Assembly (NCBI GenBank): GCA_016872775.1
Contig: VGZA01000016.1
Coordinates: 41,920 to 105,919 of the forward strand
Length of the DNA stretch: 64,000 nucleotides
Direction of reading: 5' to 3'
Source of the DNA: Planctomycetota bacterium
GTDB lineage: Bacteria > Planctomycetota > Planctomycetia > Pirellulales > Pirellulaceae
Part shown: piece by piece, positions 43,339 to 52,048 of the stretch
Layout of the letters: each line of letters opens with the position of its first letter
Numbering within the stretch: the first letter of the stretch is position 1
Notes under the pieces: generated by a model
Seen by the model: only the letters and a program-made list of their open reading frames with translations
Database searches by the model: none
What the model was told of the DNA's origin: nothing
Position numbers and translations under genes: made by a program

Positions 43339-45801
43339 TCAAGGCCAGACCGATTTCATCTGCCAGGCATCCACGCGTTTCAAGATCGCGTCCCGACCTT
43401 GGGCGCGGACCGACACGCCGATACTGTCCTCGCGCCTCGGATAGACGCGCATCGCCAGGTAGCGTTTCTCGTTGGCAAACACCTCGACGACGCTGCGATC
43501 GATGAACACGCGCAACTTCAACGGCTGGCCGCCACGTTCGAGCGTTGTCTTTTCGGGCGGCCGCAGCCAGACGTCGTTTAACTCGCTCGAACGCGATCCG
43601 TCCAGGCAGATCATGCCGGGTGTGTGATACCAGACGCTCAACGCGCGGTCGTAATTGAAGAACGTAATCGACGTCTGTTCCTCGGCGTTCGGCGACCGCA
43701 GCACGTTGAGCTGCACCCAGCGCGCATCCATCGGGTCGATTTCCACCGACAGTTCCAGCGCGTTTCCGCGAATACCTTCGAGCGGAAGTTCCTCGTTCGC
43801 TGGCAGGCGGGTTTCGCCCACGTGTTGATGCGCACCGCGTATCGTCGAGATCGCATCGATCGGTGCCAGTCGTAACTGCGCGTCGGAACCTAAACTCAAC
43901 TGCTGCGGCAACGACATGATCTGGTCCCAGTCGGCGCTCGGTTTCCCGTCATTGATGTTCAAGATGTTCACGACGCCTCCCTTGGGGTCGACGGCGACAC
44001 ACGGCGCGTGGACGCCGCCCGGCGAGACCAGGCCGTGATTAAACCGTCCCTGCGCAATGGGGCGAAAGCGATGTCGCTGCAAATCGTAGTCGCCTAACAG
44101 ATATTGCCCGCCGGTCGTATGACTGAACGAAACGAGCAGATGCTTGTCGCCGATCGGAACGAAACCGGGGCAAGCCGCCGCGTCGCCCAAAGGGAAAGGG
44201 TTCGACTCGATGAATGGGCCGCGCACGCTCCATTGCCGCAGGTTCGACGACGCGACCAACTGGTCGGCGCCGATGAGGCCATAGAACGTGTCTCCTTCTT
44301 TCCAGATACACGAGTCACCGGTGGGGCAGCCCTGGACCGGCGCGCCGCCGAGTTTCTCCCAGTTCAACAACAACGGGTCCCGTGATTCCGCCACCATTTG
44401 GCCGGCCTGAATCCCTGGATAGAACGCGACGACCCGTTCGGGTTCGACAACTGTTCCTCCGGAAAAACACATCCTCTCGATTCCGGGATAGATCGCGTAG
44501 GGCAGGTCGCGCCATCGCACCAGATCATCACTGACGGCGTGTCCCCAGTGTTGCCGGCGCTGGGGTATGTCGTTCGCATCAGGAAACTCGTCCGGCGGAT
44601 AGGCCTGGTAGAACAGATGCCATCGCCCTTGCCAGAAACACAGTCCGTTCGGGTCGTTCAACTGGCTTTCCGGGCTCACGAAGTGATACACGGGGCGATA
44701 GCGGTCGGCGGCCATTTTCCTTCGTGAGGCGGCGAACCGCTTGATCAGTTCATTTGTCTCGAGTTGCGCTTCCTGTTCCGCCAGCGTCGAGGCAAACCGT
44801 TGTCGCGGCGTGGTTGATGCGAATGGTTCGGGCAGCGGAACCGCCGCGTTCACGCGGAGCATCGCGGCCCGGCTGGCGACGCCATCGATAACCACGCGAT
44901 ACTCTCCCGCGTCGCCACGCGCAGCGGATTCAAGTCGATAGCTCGTGGTCGTGGCGCCGGGGATCACCGCGTCGTTCTTCCGCCACGCGATCGACGCGGC
45001 TCCTTCGACCGACGTTGACAGCGTATAACGGCTTCCCTCACTGATCGTGCCATCCATCGGCTGCGGAAGACTCGCCCACGCTTCTCGAAACGGCAGACTT
45101 TCGACAACGATATCCGTCGCGACAATATCCCCGGTGGCATCGCCGTGGACATCGAACTCGAACGACAGCGTCTCCCCTTTGACGACGACGAGTCCTGTCA
45201 GATCATGAGTAACTCGCCGGCCGATATTGGGCACGGAAACAACTTCCAGTTCCTTCCCAGGCAAGCGCCTGATCATTCTGAAACCAACTCCGTTGCTTCC
45301 CTTCGCCGCCAGGGCGAACGAGTACCGCACGCTGACGGCGAGGTCCCGAGGAGCTGTCCAGAAAATGGCAAGTCCCGCCGCCGAATCTCCGGCTTTCGGG
45401 TGCAACAGGACTGCGCCGGGGGACCAGGTTGTCGCGTTCCGTGTCGAGACCAGTTGCATGCCGGAATCGTTTCGCCCGATTCCCCAATAGCCGTCGCGAT
45501 CACTCCACATGCGTGGAGGCGTCGGGAAATCGGAACCCCACAGGCTATTCGCCGTCCGCGTGTTTGTGCCGAATCTTGTCGGCGAGGCAGTTGCGTTCGG
45601 GGTTTCGATCAGGCCGAACGACCACACCTCGCTGGCGTGGTTCCTGTCGAGCGAGAACTGCTCCGCCAGCGAGAACCGCTCGTGCTGGTCCGGCGGCAAC
45701 AGGTCGGCCGCAACTAACGGTCGGCAAAGGGAAAAAGCAAAACCAAGGCGGAACAGCAGGCGGAAACAAGACCAGGCATCGACGAACTTGCGCGGCCGCA
45801 T
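43339..45801 (-). CDS. GH32-family protein (fructan hydrolase-like) with altered EC motif
   Basis: An exported protein of about 820 residues; the start at 45801 is chosen for the signal-like FRLLFRLGFAFSLCRPLVAA. The N-terminal part (to about 310) looks like a concanavalin-type domain plus an Ig-like domain. Then a GH32 five-blade propeller begins: SQLNDPNGLCFW carries the nucleophile Asp, and ESRDPLLLNW the RDP motif. The third GH32 motif, normally E-C with the acid/base Glu, reads AAACPGF: Glu is replaced by Ala. A beta-sandwich domain (LRVFIDRSVVEVFANE) ends the protein. GH32 enzymes cleave fructosides such as sucrose or levan; the missing Glu makes normal activity doubtful. Confidence 0.85.
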   Translation of the reverse strand: MRPRKFVDAWSCFRLLFRLGFAFSLCRPLVAADLLPPDQHERFSLAEQFSLDRNHASEVWSFGLIETPNATASPTRFGTNTRTANSLWGSDFPTPPRMWSDRDGYWGIGRNDSGMQLVSTRNATTWSPGAVLLHPKAGDSAAGLAIFWTAPRDLAVSVRYSFALAAKGSNGVGFRMIRRLPGKELEVVSVPNIGRRVTHDLTGLVVVKGETLSFEFDVHGDATGDIVATDIVVESLPFREAWASLPQPMDGTISEGSRYTLSTSVEGAASIAWRKNDAVIPGATTTSYRLESAARGDAGEYRVVIDGVASRAAMLRVNAAVPLPEPFASTTPRQRFASTLAEQEAQLETNELIKRFAASRRKMAADRYRPVYHFVSPESQLNDPNGLCFWQGRWHLFYQAYPPDEFPDANDIPQRRQHWGHAVSDDLVRWRDLPYAIYPGIERMCFSGGTVVEPERVVAFYPGIQAGQMVAESRDPLLLNWEKLGGAPVQGCPTGDSCIWKEGDTFYGLIGADQLVASSNLRQWSVRGPFIESNPFPLGDAAACPGFVPIGDKHLLVSFSHTTGGQYLLGDYDLQRHRFRPIAQGRFNHGLVSPGGVHAPCVAVDPKGGVVNILNINDGKPSADWDQIMSLPQQLSLGSDAQLRLAPIDAISTIRGAHQHVGETRLPANEELPLEGIRGNALELSVEIDPMDARWVQLNVLRSPNAEEQTSITFFNYDRALSVWYHTPGMICLDGSRSSELNDVWLRPPEKTTLERGGQPLKLRVFIDRSVVEVFANEKRYLAMRVYPRREDSIGVSVRAQGRDAILKRVDAWQMKSVWP

Positions 45802-45955
45802 CGCAGGGTCTCGGGAGATGGGATGGGGATGGGGACTCGAAAAAGCGAAGCCAGGCGTCATACCGAATTCTTGTGGTTCAGGTGGAAATGAAACTCGCAT
45901 CCGGCGGATTGCCGCACGGTTATCGGTTTGGCCGGTGCGGAGGAGAATGTTCGCC

Positions 45956-46684
45956 TCACGATCTCGTGGCTTGCATGCATAGAAACGCCGGGCGATGCAT
46001 CAGCGATTCATATTTCTTCGGGTCGGATCGCGCGAAGTCCTCGGTTGGCAACGGCTCGACAATCCGCCGAATCTGGAAACCGGCTTCCAGCAACGGCATG
46101 ATCGTCTCCTGCAACGAGCGTCGAAAACTCGGCATCACGACCGGTTTACCGAAGCCGGTCCAGGTGCACTCGACATGTTCAACCGAAAAGTAACGCTGCG
46201 TACGGTAATATTCCGCATCAAAGGAGGGATGACCGCAGGAAAACTGCACACCACCTCCCGGCCTGAGGATCCGATGAAATTCCAGGAACAGCGCGCGCCA
46301 GTCTTCGATGTAATCGAGACAAAGCGGCGCGTTGATAAAATCGAAGGAAGCATCGGCAAACATCTGCATTGGTTGCGACAGGTCGACCCGTTGCAGATTG
46401 GTTTCGGGCCCCAGTCGTTTCCGGGCCAGCTCCAGCATTCGATCACTGACGTCGATCGCGGTCACGATCGCGCCTCGCTGTAAGAGCAAGGCTGCATAAA
46501 GTCCGGGTCCGCAACCGGCATCAAGGACGTGTTTGCCGCGTAATTCCGGCCAGATCGCCACCATCGCCGGCCGTTCGTAATAGGCGTTGTGCGGTTTCGT
46601 CGCCAGATGGGCGTCAAAGTGATCGGCCAGTTTCTGGTAGGCCAGATAGGCGATTGGTTTAGGTGTTGTCGGCGAATGAGACAT
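45956..46684 (-). CDS. Class I SAM-dependent methyltransferase
   Basis: A 242-residue cytosolic methyltransferase. The SAM-binding motif I is VLDAGCGPGLYAALL, with motif II AIDVSDRMLELARKRL and the post-II SFDFINAPLCLDYIED; LRPGGGVQFSCGHPSFD marks the family's later strand. The substrate is unknown. It lies 154 bp upstream of the GH32 start, same strand, perhaps co-transcribed with it, though no pathway link is evident. Confidence 0.85.
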   Translation of the reverse strand: MSHSPTTPKPIAYLAYQKLADHFDAHLATKPHNAYYERPAMVAIWPELRGKHVLDAGCGPGLYAALLLQRGAIVTAIDVSDRMLELARKRLGPETNLQRVDLSQPMQMFADASFDFINAPLCLDYIEDWRALFLEFHRILRPGGGVQFSCGHPSFDAEYYRTQRYFSVEHVECTWTGFGKPVVMPSFRRSLQETIMPLLEAGFQIRRIVEPLPTEDFARSDPKKYESLMHRPAFLCMQATRS

Positions 46685-46789
46685 ACCAGCAACTCGAATT
46701 CCACCCGACCGTACTTATAGAGCAGGGTCGGGGGCAACCGCATCGGGCGTGTAAAGAGCGAGCGACGGCTATTTTCCGCTTTGACCGGG

Positions 46790-47695
46790 TTAACGCAAGA
46801 CGCCCACGCCCTCTAATTCGACTTCGACCAGATCGCCCGGTTTGATCTCCGAGGTTTTGCCCGGAGTGCCCGTGAAAATCATGTCGCCGGGATGGAGCGT
46901 CACGTACTGGCTGATGAAGCTGACGGTCGAGGCAAGATCGTGAATCAGTTGGGACGTGCGTGACTCCTGCTTGACCTCGCCGTTCAGCCGCAAACGCAGC
47001 ATCAGGTTGTCGTAGTCAACGCCCGTAACGATGTAGGGCCCCACCGGCCCAAAGGTATCCGCTCCCTTGGCTCGCCACCACTGCACGTCCTTGGCATCGG
47101 CGTCGTTCTGCCAGATGCGCTCGCTGATGTCGTTGCCCGCGGTGATGCCAAAAACAAACTGCATTGCTTCGTGCTTTGGAACCTTGCGACAGAGCTTGCC
47201 GATGACGATGACCAGTTCGGCCTCGTAGTGCACCGTTTTTGCGTCCTTGGGAATCACAATCGTATCGCCCTGTCCCACCAGGCAGGAGGGACTCTTGAAG
47301 AACGGCTGCGGGATGGCGAACTTTGGAGGAATCTTCTCCTCGGGCAAGTGGCTGCGATAGTTGCCGGCCAAGGCCAGCACTTGCGTTGGTTGTGTGGGCG
47401 GCAACAGTTTGACGTCGGCAAGAGCATGCGTCATATCGGTCTTGGCCCATTTGCCAAATAGGTCTCCCGAGAGCTGTCGCACTCGTTGACCTTCCAGCAG
47501 ACCGTACGACACGGTGTCACCCTTGCTGAATCGCAGGTAGCGAATTGGCTCCGCCTTCGCAGCGGCTGGACTGTCGGCTTTTTGCTCATCCACTTTTGCC
47601 GCTACCGGACTTGTCGCCGTTTCGGCAGAAACTACTCCGCGTACGATGCCAAGGATGACGATCAACAGGACTAGAGTGCGGCGGTGAATGCCCAT
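46790..47695 (-). CDS. Fumarylacetoacetate hydrolase family protein with signal peptide
   Basis: A 301-residue protein starting at 47695, where GGAG precedes the ATG and a signal peptide begins (RRTLVLLIVILGIVRGVVSA). The catalytic domain is FAH-like: VLALAGNYRSHLPEEK, metal-ligand acid pair in VHYEAELVIVIGK, GITAGNDISERIWQ, and GDMIFTGTPGKTSEIKPGD near the end. The family hydrolyses or decarboxylates acylpyruvates and oxo-acids, normally in the cytosol; export is unusual but recurrent in planctomycetes. It is transcribed away from the MNIO operon, with 174 bp between starts. Confidence 0.85.
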   Translation of the reverse strand: MGIHRRTLVLLIVILGIVRGVVSAETATSPVAAKVDEQKADSPAAAKAEPIRYLRFSKGDTVSYGLLEGQRVRQLSGDLFGKWAKTDMTHALADVKLLPPTQPTQVLALAGNYRSHLPEEKIPPKFAIPQPFFKSPSCLVGQGDTIVIPKDAKTVHYEAELVIVIGKLCRKVPKHEAMQFVFGITAGNDISERIWQNDADAKDVQWWRAKGADTFGPVGPYIVTGVDYDNLMLRLRLNGEVKQESRTSQLIHDLASTVSFISQYVTLHPGDMIFTGTPGKTSEIKPGDLVEVELEGVGVLR

Positions 47696-47780
47696 GCGGT
47701 CTCTCCAACGGAAATGGAATTGAGGTGGAGTAACGCCAGGATTATGCCGAACGGCCGCTCGCGGTGCCAGCCCCGCGCCA

Positions 47781-47841
47781 TTGTGCGCGACGGAAGCGAC
47801 TGCTAAATTGCCAGTGATCGGCGGGCGCAGGCCTCGCCGCC
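47781..47841 (+). promoter_or_regulatory. Promoter and leader hairpin of the MNIO operon
   Basis: TTGTGC (47781-47786), a 17-bp spacer and TAAATT (47804-47809) form a good promoter about 60 bp before the precursor gene. The predicted leader begins with a GC-rich hairpin (CGGCGGGC near 47819 with GCCTCGCCG near 47831), which could be a control element. No known metal-regulator operator was recognised. Confidence 0.55.
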
Positions 47842-47869
47842 GCAAAACTCTCCTACCGAAAGGACGCGC

Positions 47870-48343
47870 ATGTCGCCTTCGCATCGAGAACTGGATCGTC
47901 GCCGATTCCACGAGTTAAGCGCCGCGGCACTCGGCGGCCTCTTGGCCGGCGCAGCTGCAGGCTGCGGTTCCTCGAATGACAAAGGGGCTGGCGCGGGCTC
48001 GGGGACGGGAAGTTCAGGGGCGGGGTCGGGGATCGCCGCATCCTCCGGCGAGAAGCATACATGTCGCGGGCTTAATGAATGCAAGGGGCAGGGCGCGGGC
48101 AGCAAGAACGACTGTCGAGGGATGGGCGACTGCGCCACGTTTGCCTCCCATTCCTGCGGTGGTCAGAATGCCTGTAAAGGCCAGGGCGGTTGCGGCGAAA
48201 ATCCGGCGCTCAATGAATGCAAAGGACAAGGATCGTGCGCTATCCCGCTGATGCCGGCCGCCTGGAAAGCGGTCCGAGAGCGAGCGGAGTCTGCTTGGAA
48301 GGAAAAAGGCAGCGAGTTCGGCGAAGCGCCCGACAAGAAGTAA
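47870..48343 (+). CDS. Cys-rich Tat-lipoprotein-type RiPP precursor
   Basis: A 157-residue protein, AAAGGA 6 nt before the ATG. The leader is a twin-arginine signal (DRRRFHELSAAALGG) ending in a lipobox AAAGC (C32). A Gly/Ser/Ala linker (33-60) leads to a core with nine cysteines at 65, 71, 82, 88, 96, 102, 108, 117 and 123. They fall in repeats of C-[K/R/G]-G-x-[N/G]-x-C, e.g. CRGLNEC, CGGQNAC, CKGQGGC, CKGQGSC. The C-terminal 30 residues are charged and helical without Cys. MNIO enzymes modify cysteines in such precursors to thiooxazole or related groups that bind copper. Gene order (precursor, MNIO, partner) matches that pathway. The exact family is unfamiliar to me; a copper- or other metal-binding modified lipoprotein is inferred. 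Confidence 0.75.
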   Translation: MSPSHRELDRRRFHELSAAALGGLLAGAAAGCGSSNDKGAGAGSGTGSSGAGSGIAASSGEKHTCRGLNECKGQGAGSKNDCRGMGDCATFASHSCGGQNACKGQGGCGENPALNECKGQGSCAIPLMPAAWKAVRERAESAWKEKGSEFGEAPDKK

Positions 48344-48367
48344 CCCGTAACAAGCGGATGGGCAAAC

Positions 48368-49339
48368 ATGCCGCGACTGGGCCTGCCAAATCTCGGGTTG
48401 GGTGTCGGGTTGCGCTCTCCGCATTTCCGCCATGTGCTCGAACACTGGCCCGATGTCGATTGGTTCGAGGTCATTTCCGAGAACTTTATCGATTCCCAGG
48501 GGCGCCCGCGAGCCGTTTTGCGCCGCGTCGCCGAACGGTACCCGGTCGTCATGCACGGAGTGTCGTTGTCGATTGGCAGCACCGACCCGCTCGACTTTGG
48601 TTACCTGACTCGCCTCAAAGCCCTGGCAGACGAAATCAAGCCGGCCTGGATCTCCGATCACCTCTGTTGGACCGGAGTACTCGGTAGGAACTCGCATGAT
48701 CTACTGCCTCTGCCGCTGAATGAGGAATCACTGTTGCACGTCTCCGGGCGGGTTGAAGCGGTCCAGGAGTTTCTTGGGCGTCCTTTGGTCCTGGAGAATC
48801 CCAGCAGTTACGTGACGTTCGCTACTTCGACGATGTCGGAACCGGAGTTCCTTCGCCGGTTAAGCCAGCGCACGGGATGCGGCCTGTTGCTGGATCTGAA
48901 CAACGTCTACGTTTCCGGGAGGAATCACGACTGGAACGCCTGGGACTACTTGGATCAACTTCCCGCGGACCGCATTGTGCAGTTCCATCTGGCGGGCCAT
49001 AGCGATTTGGGAACGCACTGTATCGATACGCACGACGGACAGGTGATCGACGACGTTTGGAGACTGTATCGCAGTGCTTACCAGCGGATCGAGGGAGGAG
49101 CCGCGACGTTGTTGGAATGGGATGCTCGAATTCCGAGCTTTGAACAACTGCATGCGGAAGTGCTGCGAGCCCGGCACTGGCTCGATGCCAACCCAACCAT
49201 CGATGAACGGCAGCCCGAATCCGATTCTAACAATCACATAACGCGCGCAATGACTGCGATGTCCGATTCGGCAACGGTGCCTCGCGAGCAGTTCGCCTTA
49301 CCCCACCCGCCCTGGTTGATTGCCGCGGATTCCGAATGA
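48368..49339 (+). CDS. DUF692 multinuclear non-heme iron-dependent oxidase (MNIO)
   Basis: A 323-residue TIM-barrel enzyme of the DUF692/MNIO family (MbnB, TglH, ChrH, BufB). Likely iron ligands and active-site groups: H63 in VMHGVSLSIG, D97-H98 in ISDHLCW, E143-N144 in LENPSSY, D176 and N178 in LLLDLNNVYVSG, H207/H211 in FHLAGHSD, D220-H222 in IDTHDGQ, E250 in LLEWDARIP. These enzymes use two or three irons and oxygen to modify cysteines in a precursor peptide. The precursor gene ends 24 bp upstream, and the partner gene overlaps its stop by 4 bp, so all three act together. A C-terminal 40 residues beyond the barrel may contact the partner. Confidence 0.93.
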   Translation: MPRLGLPNLGLGVGLRSPHFRHVLEHWPDVDWFEVISENFIDSQGRPRAVLRRVAERYPVVMHGVSLSIGSTDPLDFGYLTRLKALADEIKPAWISDHLCWTGVLGRNSHDLLPLPLNEESLLHVSGRVEAVQEFLGRPLVLENPSSYVTFATSTMSEPEFLRRLSQRTGCGLLLDLNNVYVSGRNHDWNAWDYLDQLPADRIVQFHLAGHSDLGTHCIDTHDGQVIDDVWRLYRSAYQRIEGGAATLLEWDARIPSFEQLHAEVLRARHWLDANPTIDERQPESDSNNHITRAMTAMSDSATVPREQFALPHPPWLIAADSE

Positions 49340-50145
49340 GACCACTGCGCGAATTGCAATCCGAACTGTTGCGTTCGATCGAGTCCGGTGGCCGACCAGA
49401 CGAATCGCTGCGGAGCCTGCTTCTGCCGAGTCAGCGGATGCCGGTGGAGGCGAGGCTGGCGGTCTATCAGAATGCCTATCGGGCTCGGCTGGTCGAATGC
49501 CTGCAGTCGCTTTGCCCTGCGTTCGCGGCGGCCGTGGGTGACGAAGCATTCCAGGCGATGGCGTTCGAATATGTCAACGCGCATCCTCCCGACAGCTATT
49601 CCCTGAACGATCTGGCCTTGCGATTTCCGGAATATCTGCGCGCGACCTGCCCGCGCGAGAACGGACAGCTGTGGGAGGGCGGACTCTTCCTGGCCGAACT
49701 GGCTCGATTCGAACTGTGTCTCGATCAGGTCTTTGACGGGCCCGGTATCGAGGATCGCGAGCCTTGGGATCCAGGCACGATCCCCACCGACGAAGAATGG
49801 CTGTCGACCCGTTTGCTTGCGGCACCATGCCTGAGGCTTGAAGCGTTCGAGTTTCCGGTTGAACCGTTCTATTCCGCCTGGAAATGCGAGAGTGGCTTGT
49901 CCGGTGAAACGCCGCCCTGGCCGCGACGAGAGCCAACCTGGCTGGCCCTGACGCGCCTTGAGTACCGCGTAATTCGCATCCCGCTGAAGTCGTGGGAATA
50001 TCGACTTCTGTGTCTGCTTGTCGCCGGCAGCACCGTCGGTGACGCGCTGGGGCAGATCGCCGATCGGTCCGTTGACGCGGCTGCGATCCGCGCCTGCTTT
50101 GCCATCTCCGCCCGGAATCGATTCTGGAGCGGCAATCTCGGTTGA
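49336..50145 (+). CDS. DUF2063-type MNIO partner protein
   Basis: A 269-residue protein starting inside the MNIO stop (ATGA). The N-terminal 90 residues match the DUF2063 family: LRELQSELLRSI, RLAVYQNAYRARLVECLQ, and FPAFAAAVGDEAF-like LCPAFAAAVGDEAFQAMA, then YVNAHPPDSYSLNDLALRFPEYL. Such proteins (BufC/HvfC/MbnC-like) bind the leader of the precursor and form a complex with the MNIO. The C-terminal part (about 170-269) is a winged-helix-like segment (GSTVGDALGQIADRSV). The DUF was first named as putative DNA-binding, but the operon points to precursor recognition. Confidence 0.88.
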   Translation: MRPLRELQSELLRSIESGGRPDESLRSLLLPSQRMPVEARLAVYQNAYRARLVECLQSLCPAFAAAVGDEAFQAMAFEYVNAHPPDSYSLNDLALRFPEYLRATCPRENGQLWEGGLFLAELARFELCLDQVFDGPGIEDREPWDPGTIPTDEEWLSTRLLAAPCLRLEAFEFPVEPFYSAWKCESGLSGETPPWPRREPTWLALTRLEYRVIRIPLKSWEYRLLCLLVAGSTVGDALGQIADRSVDAAAIRACFAISARNRFWSGNLG

Positions 50146-50163
50146 ACCGCCATGGCGCGATCG

Positions 50164-51945
50164 TCAGATCATGTAGTGCCAGCCGCGCAGCGGATCGTCC
50201 ATGACTTCGATGTAGGGACAATGATGGCAGCGCTGCCCGTCCAATTGCTTGTAGGCCCAGCGTAATGCGCTCATCGTGCTGGACCAGACTTCCGGGAACT
50301 CGCGGAAGACGCGCTCCGCGCCGAGCCGTTCGACAATTCCCACGTTGATCAATGCCTGGTAGATATCGTCGCGGACGCCGGAGACCGCGACCTGCCGCCC
50401 CGATGCGAGAACATCCGCCAGGAACTGATCGAGCAGCTGCAGGCAGACGGCGTCGGGATTGCGCACATATTTGATGCGAAGCAGGACGACGCGTGTGTCG
50501 CTGGTAAGCTGTTCGTCGACAATTTGCTGCAGGATGTTCTCAAAGTCAGGAGCGGAACCGAAAAACAGTTCGCCCTCAAAGTTAAAAATCCTCACGTAAT
50601 AGCAGGCCGGATCGTGCGGCAGCCGGTCGCGGATGATTCGCTCCGGAGTCAGTATCAGTTCGTTCATCTCCACCCGGGCGGCGCGCGGCACGTAGAACAA
50701 AAACGACAATAAAACGCCAATCAATATGCAGAACTCAACCGACACCAGCACGGCGGCCGCGGCCGTCGACAGCACGATGATCGCGTCGAAGTGTGTCGCG
50801 CGACAGTAATACCGCAGGCCGGGCAGATCGATCATGCGCGTCGCGGCGATCAGCAGCACCGCCGCAAGTGCAGCTCGTGGAATGAACTCCGCCAGCGGCG
50901 CGAGACCCAGCACGGTGAGGGCGACCATGCCCGCGGAAATCACTCCCGACCATTGGGTCGCCGCGCCAGCCTGATGATTGATATACGAACGGGTCAACGA
51001 CCCCGACCCAGGGAAGCACTGGAAGAAACTTCCCGCCACGTTCGCCAGGCCTTCGCTCAGGCACTGCTGGTTGATGTCCAATCGCTGGCGGGTCACGGCG
51101 GCGATCGACTTCGCCATCGCGATCGCCTCCAGCAGTCCCAGCAGGCCAATTGCCGTGGCGCTACCCCAAAGCTGACTCGACAGTTCCCAACTCCAAGGTG
51201 GCAGTTTGAAAGCGGGCAGCCCGGCAGGCACTTTTTCCACCAGCCTCACGCCGCGTCCCGCCAGGTCCCAGTACCAGACCGCGACGGCGGCGAGAACAAT
51301 CGCGAACAGAAGTTCCGGCAAGACTATACGAAAACGGCGATTCATCCAGCGAAACAACAGGACCGCGGCAATCGTTCCCAGTGTCACCAGCAGCGTGGGC
51401 GGGTGCACCGCCCCACCTTCCGTCATCGTCAAGTAAAAACGCTTCAGAAAATGCGACGCGGGATCGCCACGAGCCCGTAGTCCAAGTGCGTTCTTGAGCT
51501 GATCGAGCACCAGGAGCACTGACGCACCAGCCGTGAATCCGACAATCACCGCATGCGATATATACCGTGAAAGGTCGCCAAGCCGGATTAAGGATATTCC
51601 GGTCTGAATCACACCGATCAGGAAAGCCATTAAGATTGCAGCGCCGATCCGCTGTTCGTCCGGCACCACCGTAAGCGCGCTGAGCATGGCAATCGAAATC
51701 GCGTTCGTCGGGCCGTTGATCAGTTGCCGGGAGGAATCGAACAACGCCCCAACCGTCGTCATCACAATCGCCGTATAGAGGCCATATTCGACCGGCATAC
51801 CGAATATGCTCGCATAGGCCATTGCCTGGGGCACTGCCACCGCTGCCACCGTGATTCCGGCGACCGCGTCGCGTCGCAGCGATGTCCAGCCGTACGTCCG
51901 CAGCGAATCGATCGCGGGAATGTAACGGTAGACGTAACTCAGCAT
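50164..51945 (-). CDS. SulP/SLC26 anion transporter with STAS domain
   Basis: A 593-residue inner-membrane transporter. AGGGAT precedes the ATG at 51945. The sulfate-transporter domain has about 12-14 helices with the signature DAVAGITVAAVAVPQAMAYA and the substrate-site GPTNAISIAMLSAL; a C-terminal STAS domain (about 440-550) begins YYVRIFNFEGELFFGSA. The last residues include CHHCPYIEVMDD, an unusual CxxC-His tail. SulP proteins carry sulfate, bicarbonate or other anions; the substrate is unknown. It converges with the MNIO operon and may be the last gene of the minus-strand series that starts at 55416. Confidence 0.9.
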   Translation of the reverse strand: MLSYVYRYIPAIDSLRTYGWTSLRRDAVAGITVAAVAVPQAMAYASIFGMPVEYGLYTAIVMTTVGALFDSSRQLINGPTNAISIAMLSALTVVPDEQRIGAAILMAFLIGVIQTGISLIRLGDLSRYISHAVIVGFTAGASVLLVLDQLKNALGLRARGDPASHFLKRFYLTMTEGGAVHPPTLLVTLGTIAAVLLFRWMNRRFRIVLPELLFAIVLAAVAVWYWDLAGRGVRLVEKVPAGLPAFKLPPWSWELSSQLWGSATAIGLLGLLEAIAMAKSIAAVTRQRLDINQQCLSEGLANVAGSFFQCFPGSGSLTRSYINHQAGAATQWSGVISAGMVALTVLGLAPLAEFIPRAALAAVLLIAATRMIDLPGLRYYCRATHFDAIIVLSTAAAAVLVSVEFCILIGVLLSFLFYVPRAARVEMNELILTPERIIRDRLPHDPACYYVRIFNFEGELFFGSAPDFENILQQIVDEQLTSDTRVVLLRIKYVRNPDAVCLQLLDQFLADVLASGRQVAVSGVRDDIYQALINVGIVERLGAERVFREFPEVWSSTMSALRWAYKQLDGQRCHHCPYIEVMDDPLRGWHYMI

Positions 51946-52048
51946 TGAAATCCCTGCGGACCAGGAGCCAAGAGCGGACGGAGGAGCCAACAATCTAGCG
52001 TCAACAGTCGGAGCGTTCCAGACTGCCTCGGCTCGGTCGCCATCCGCC

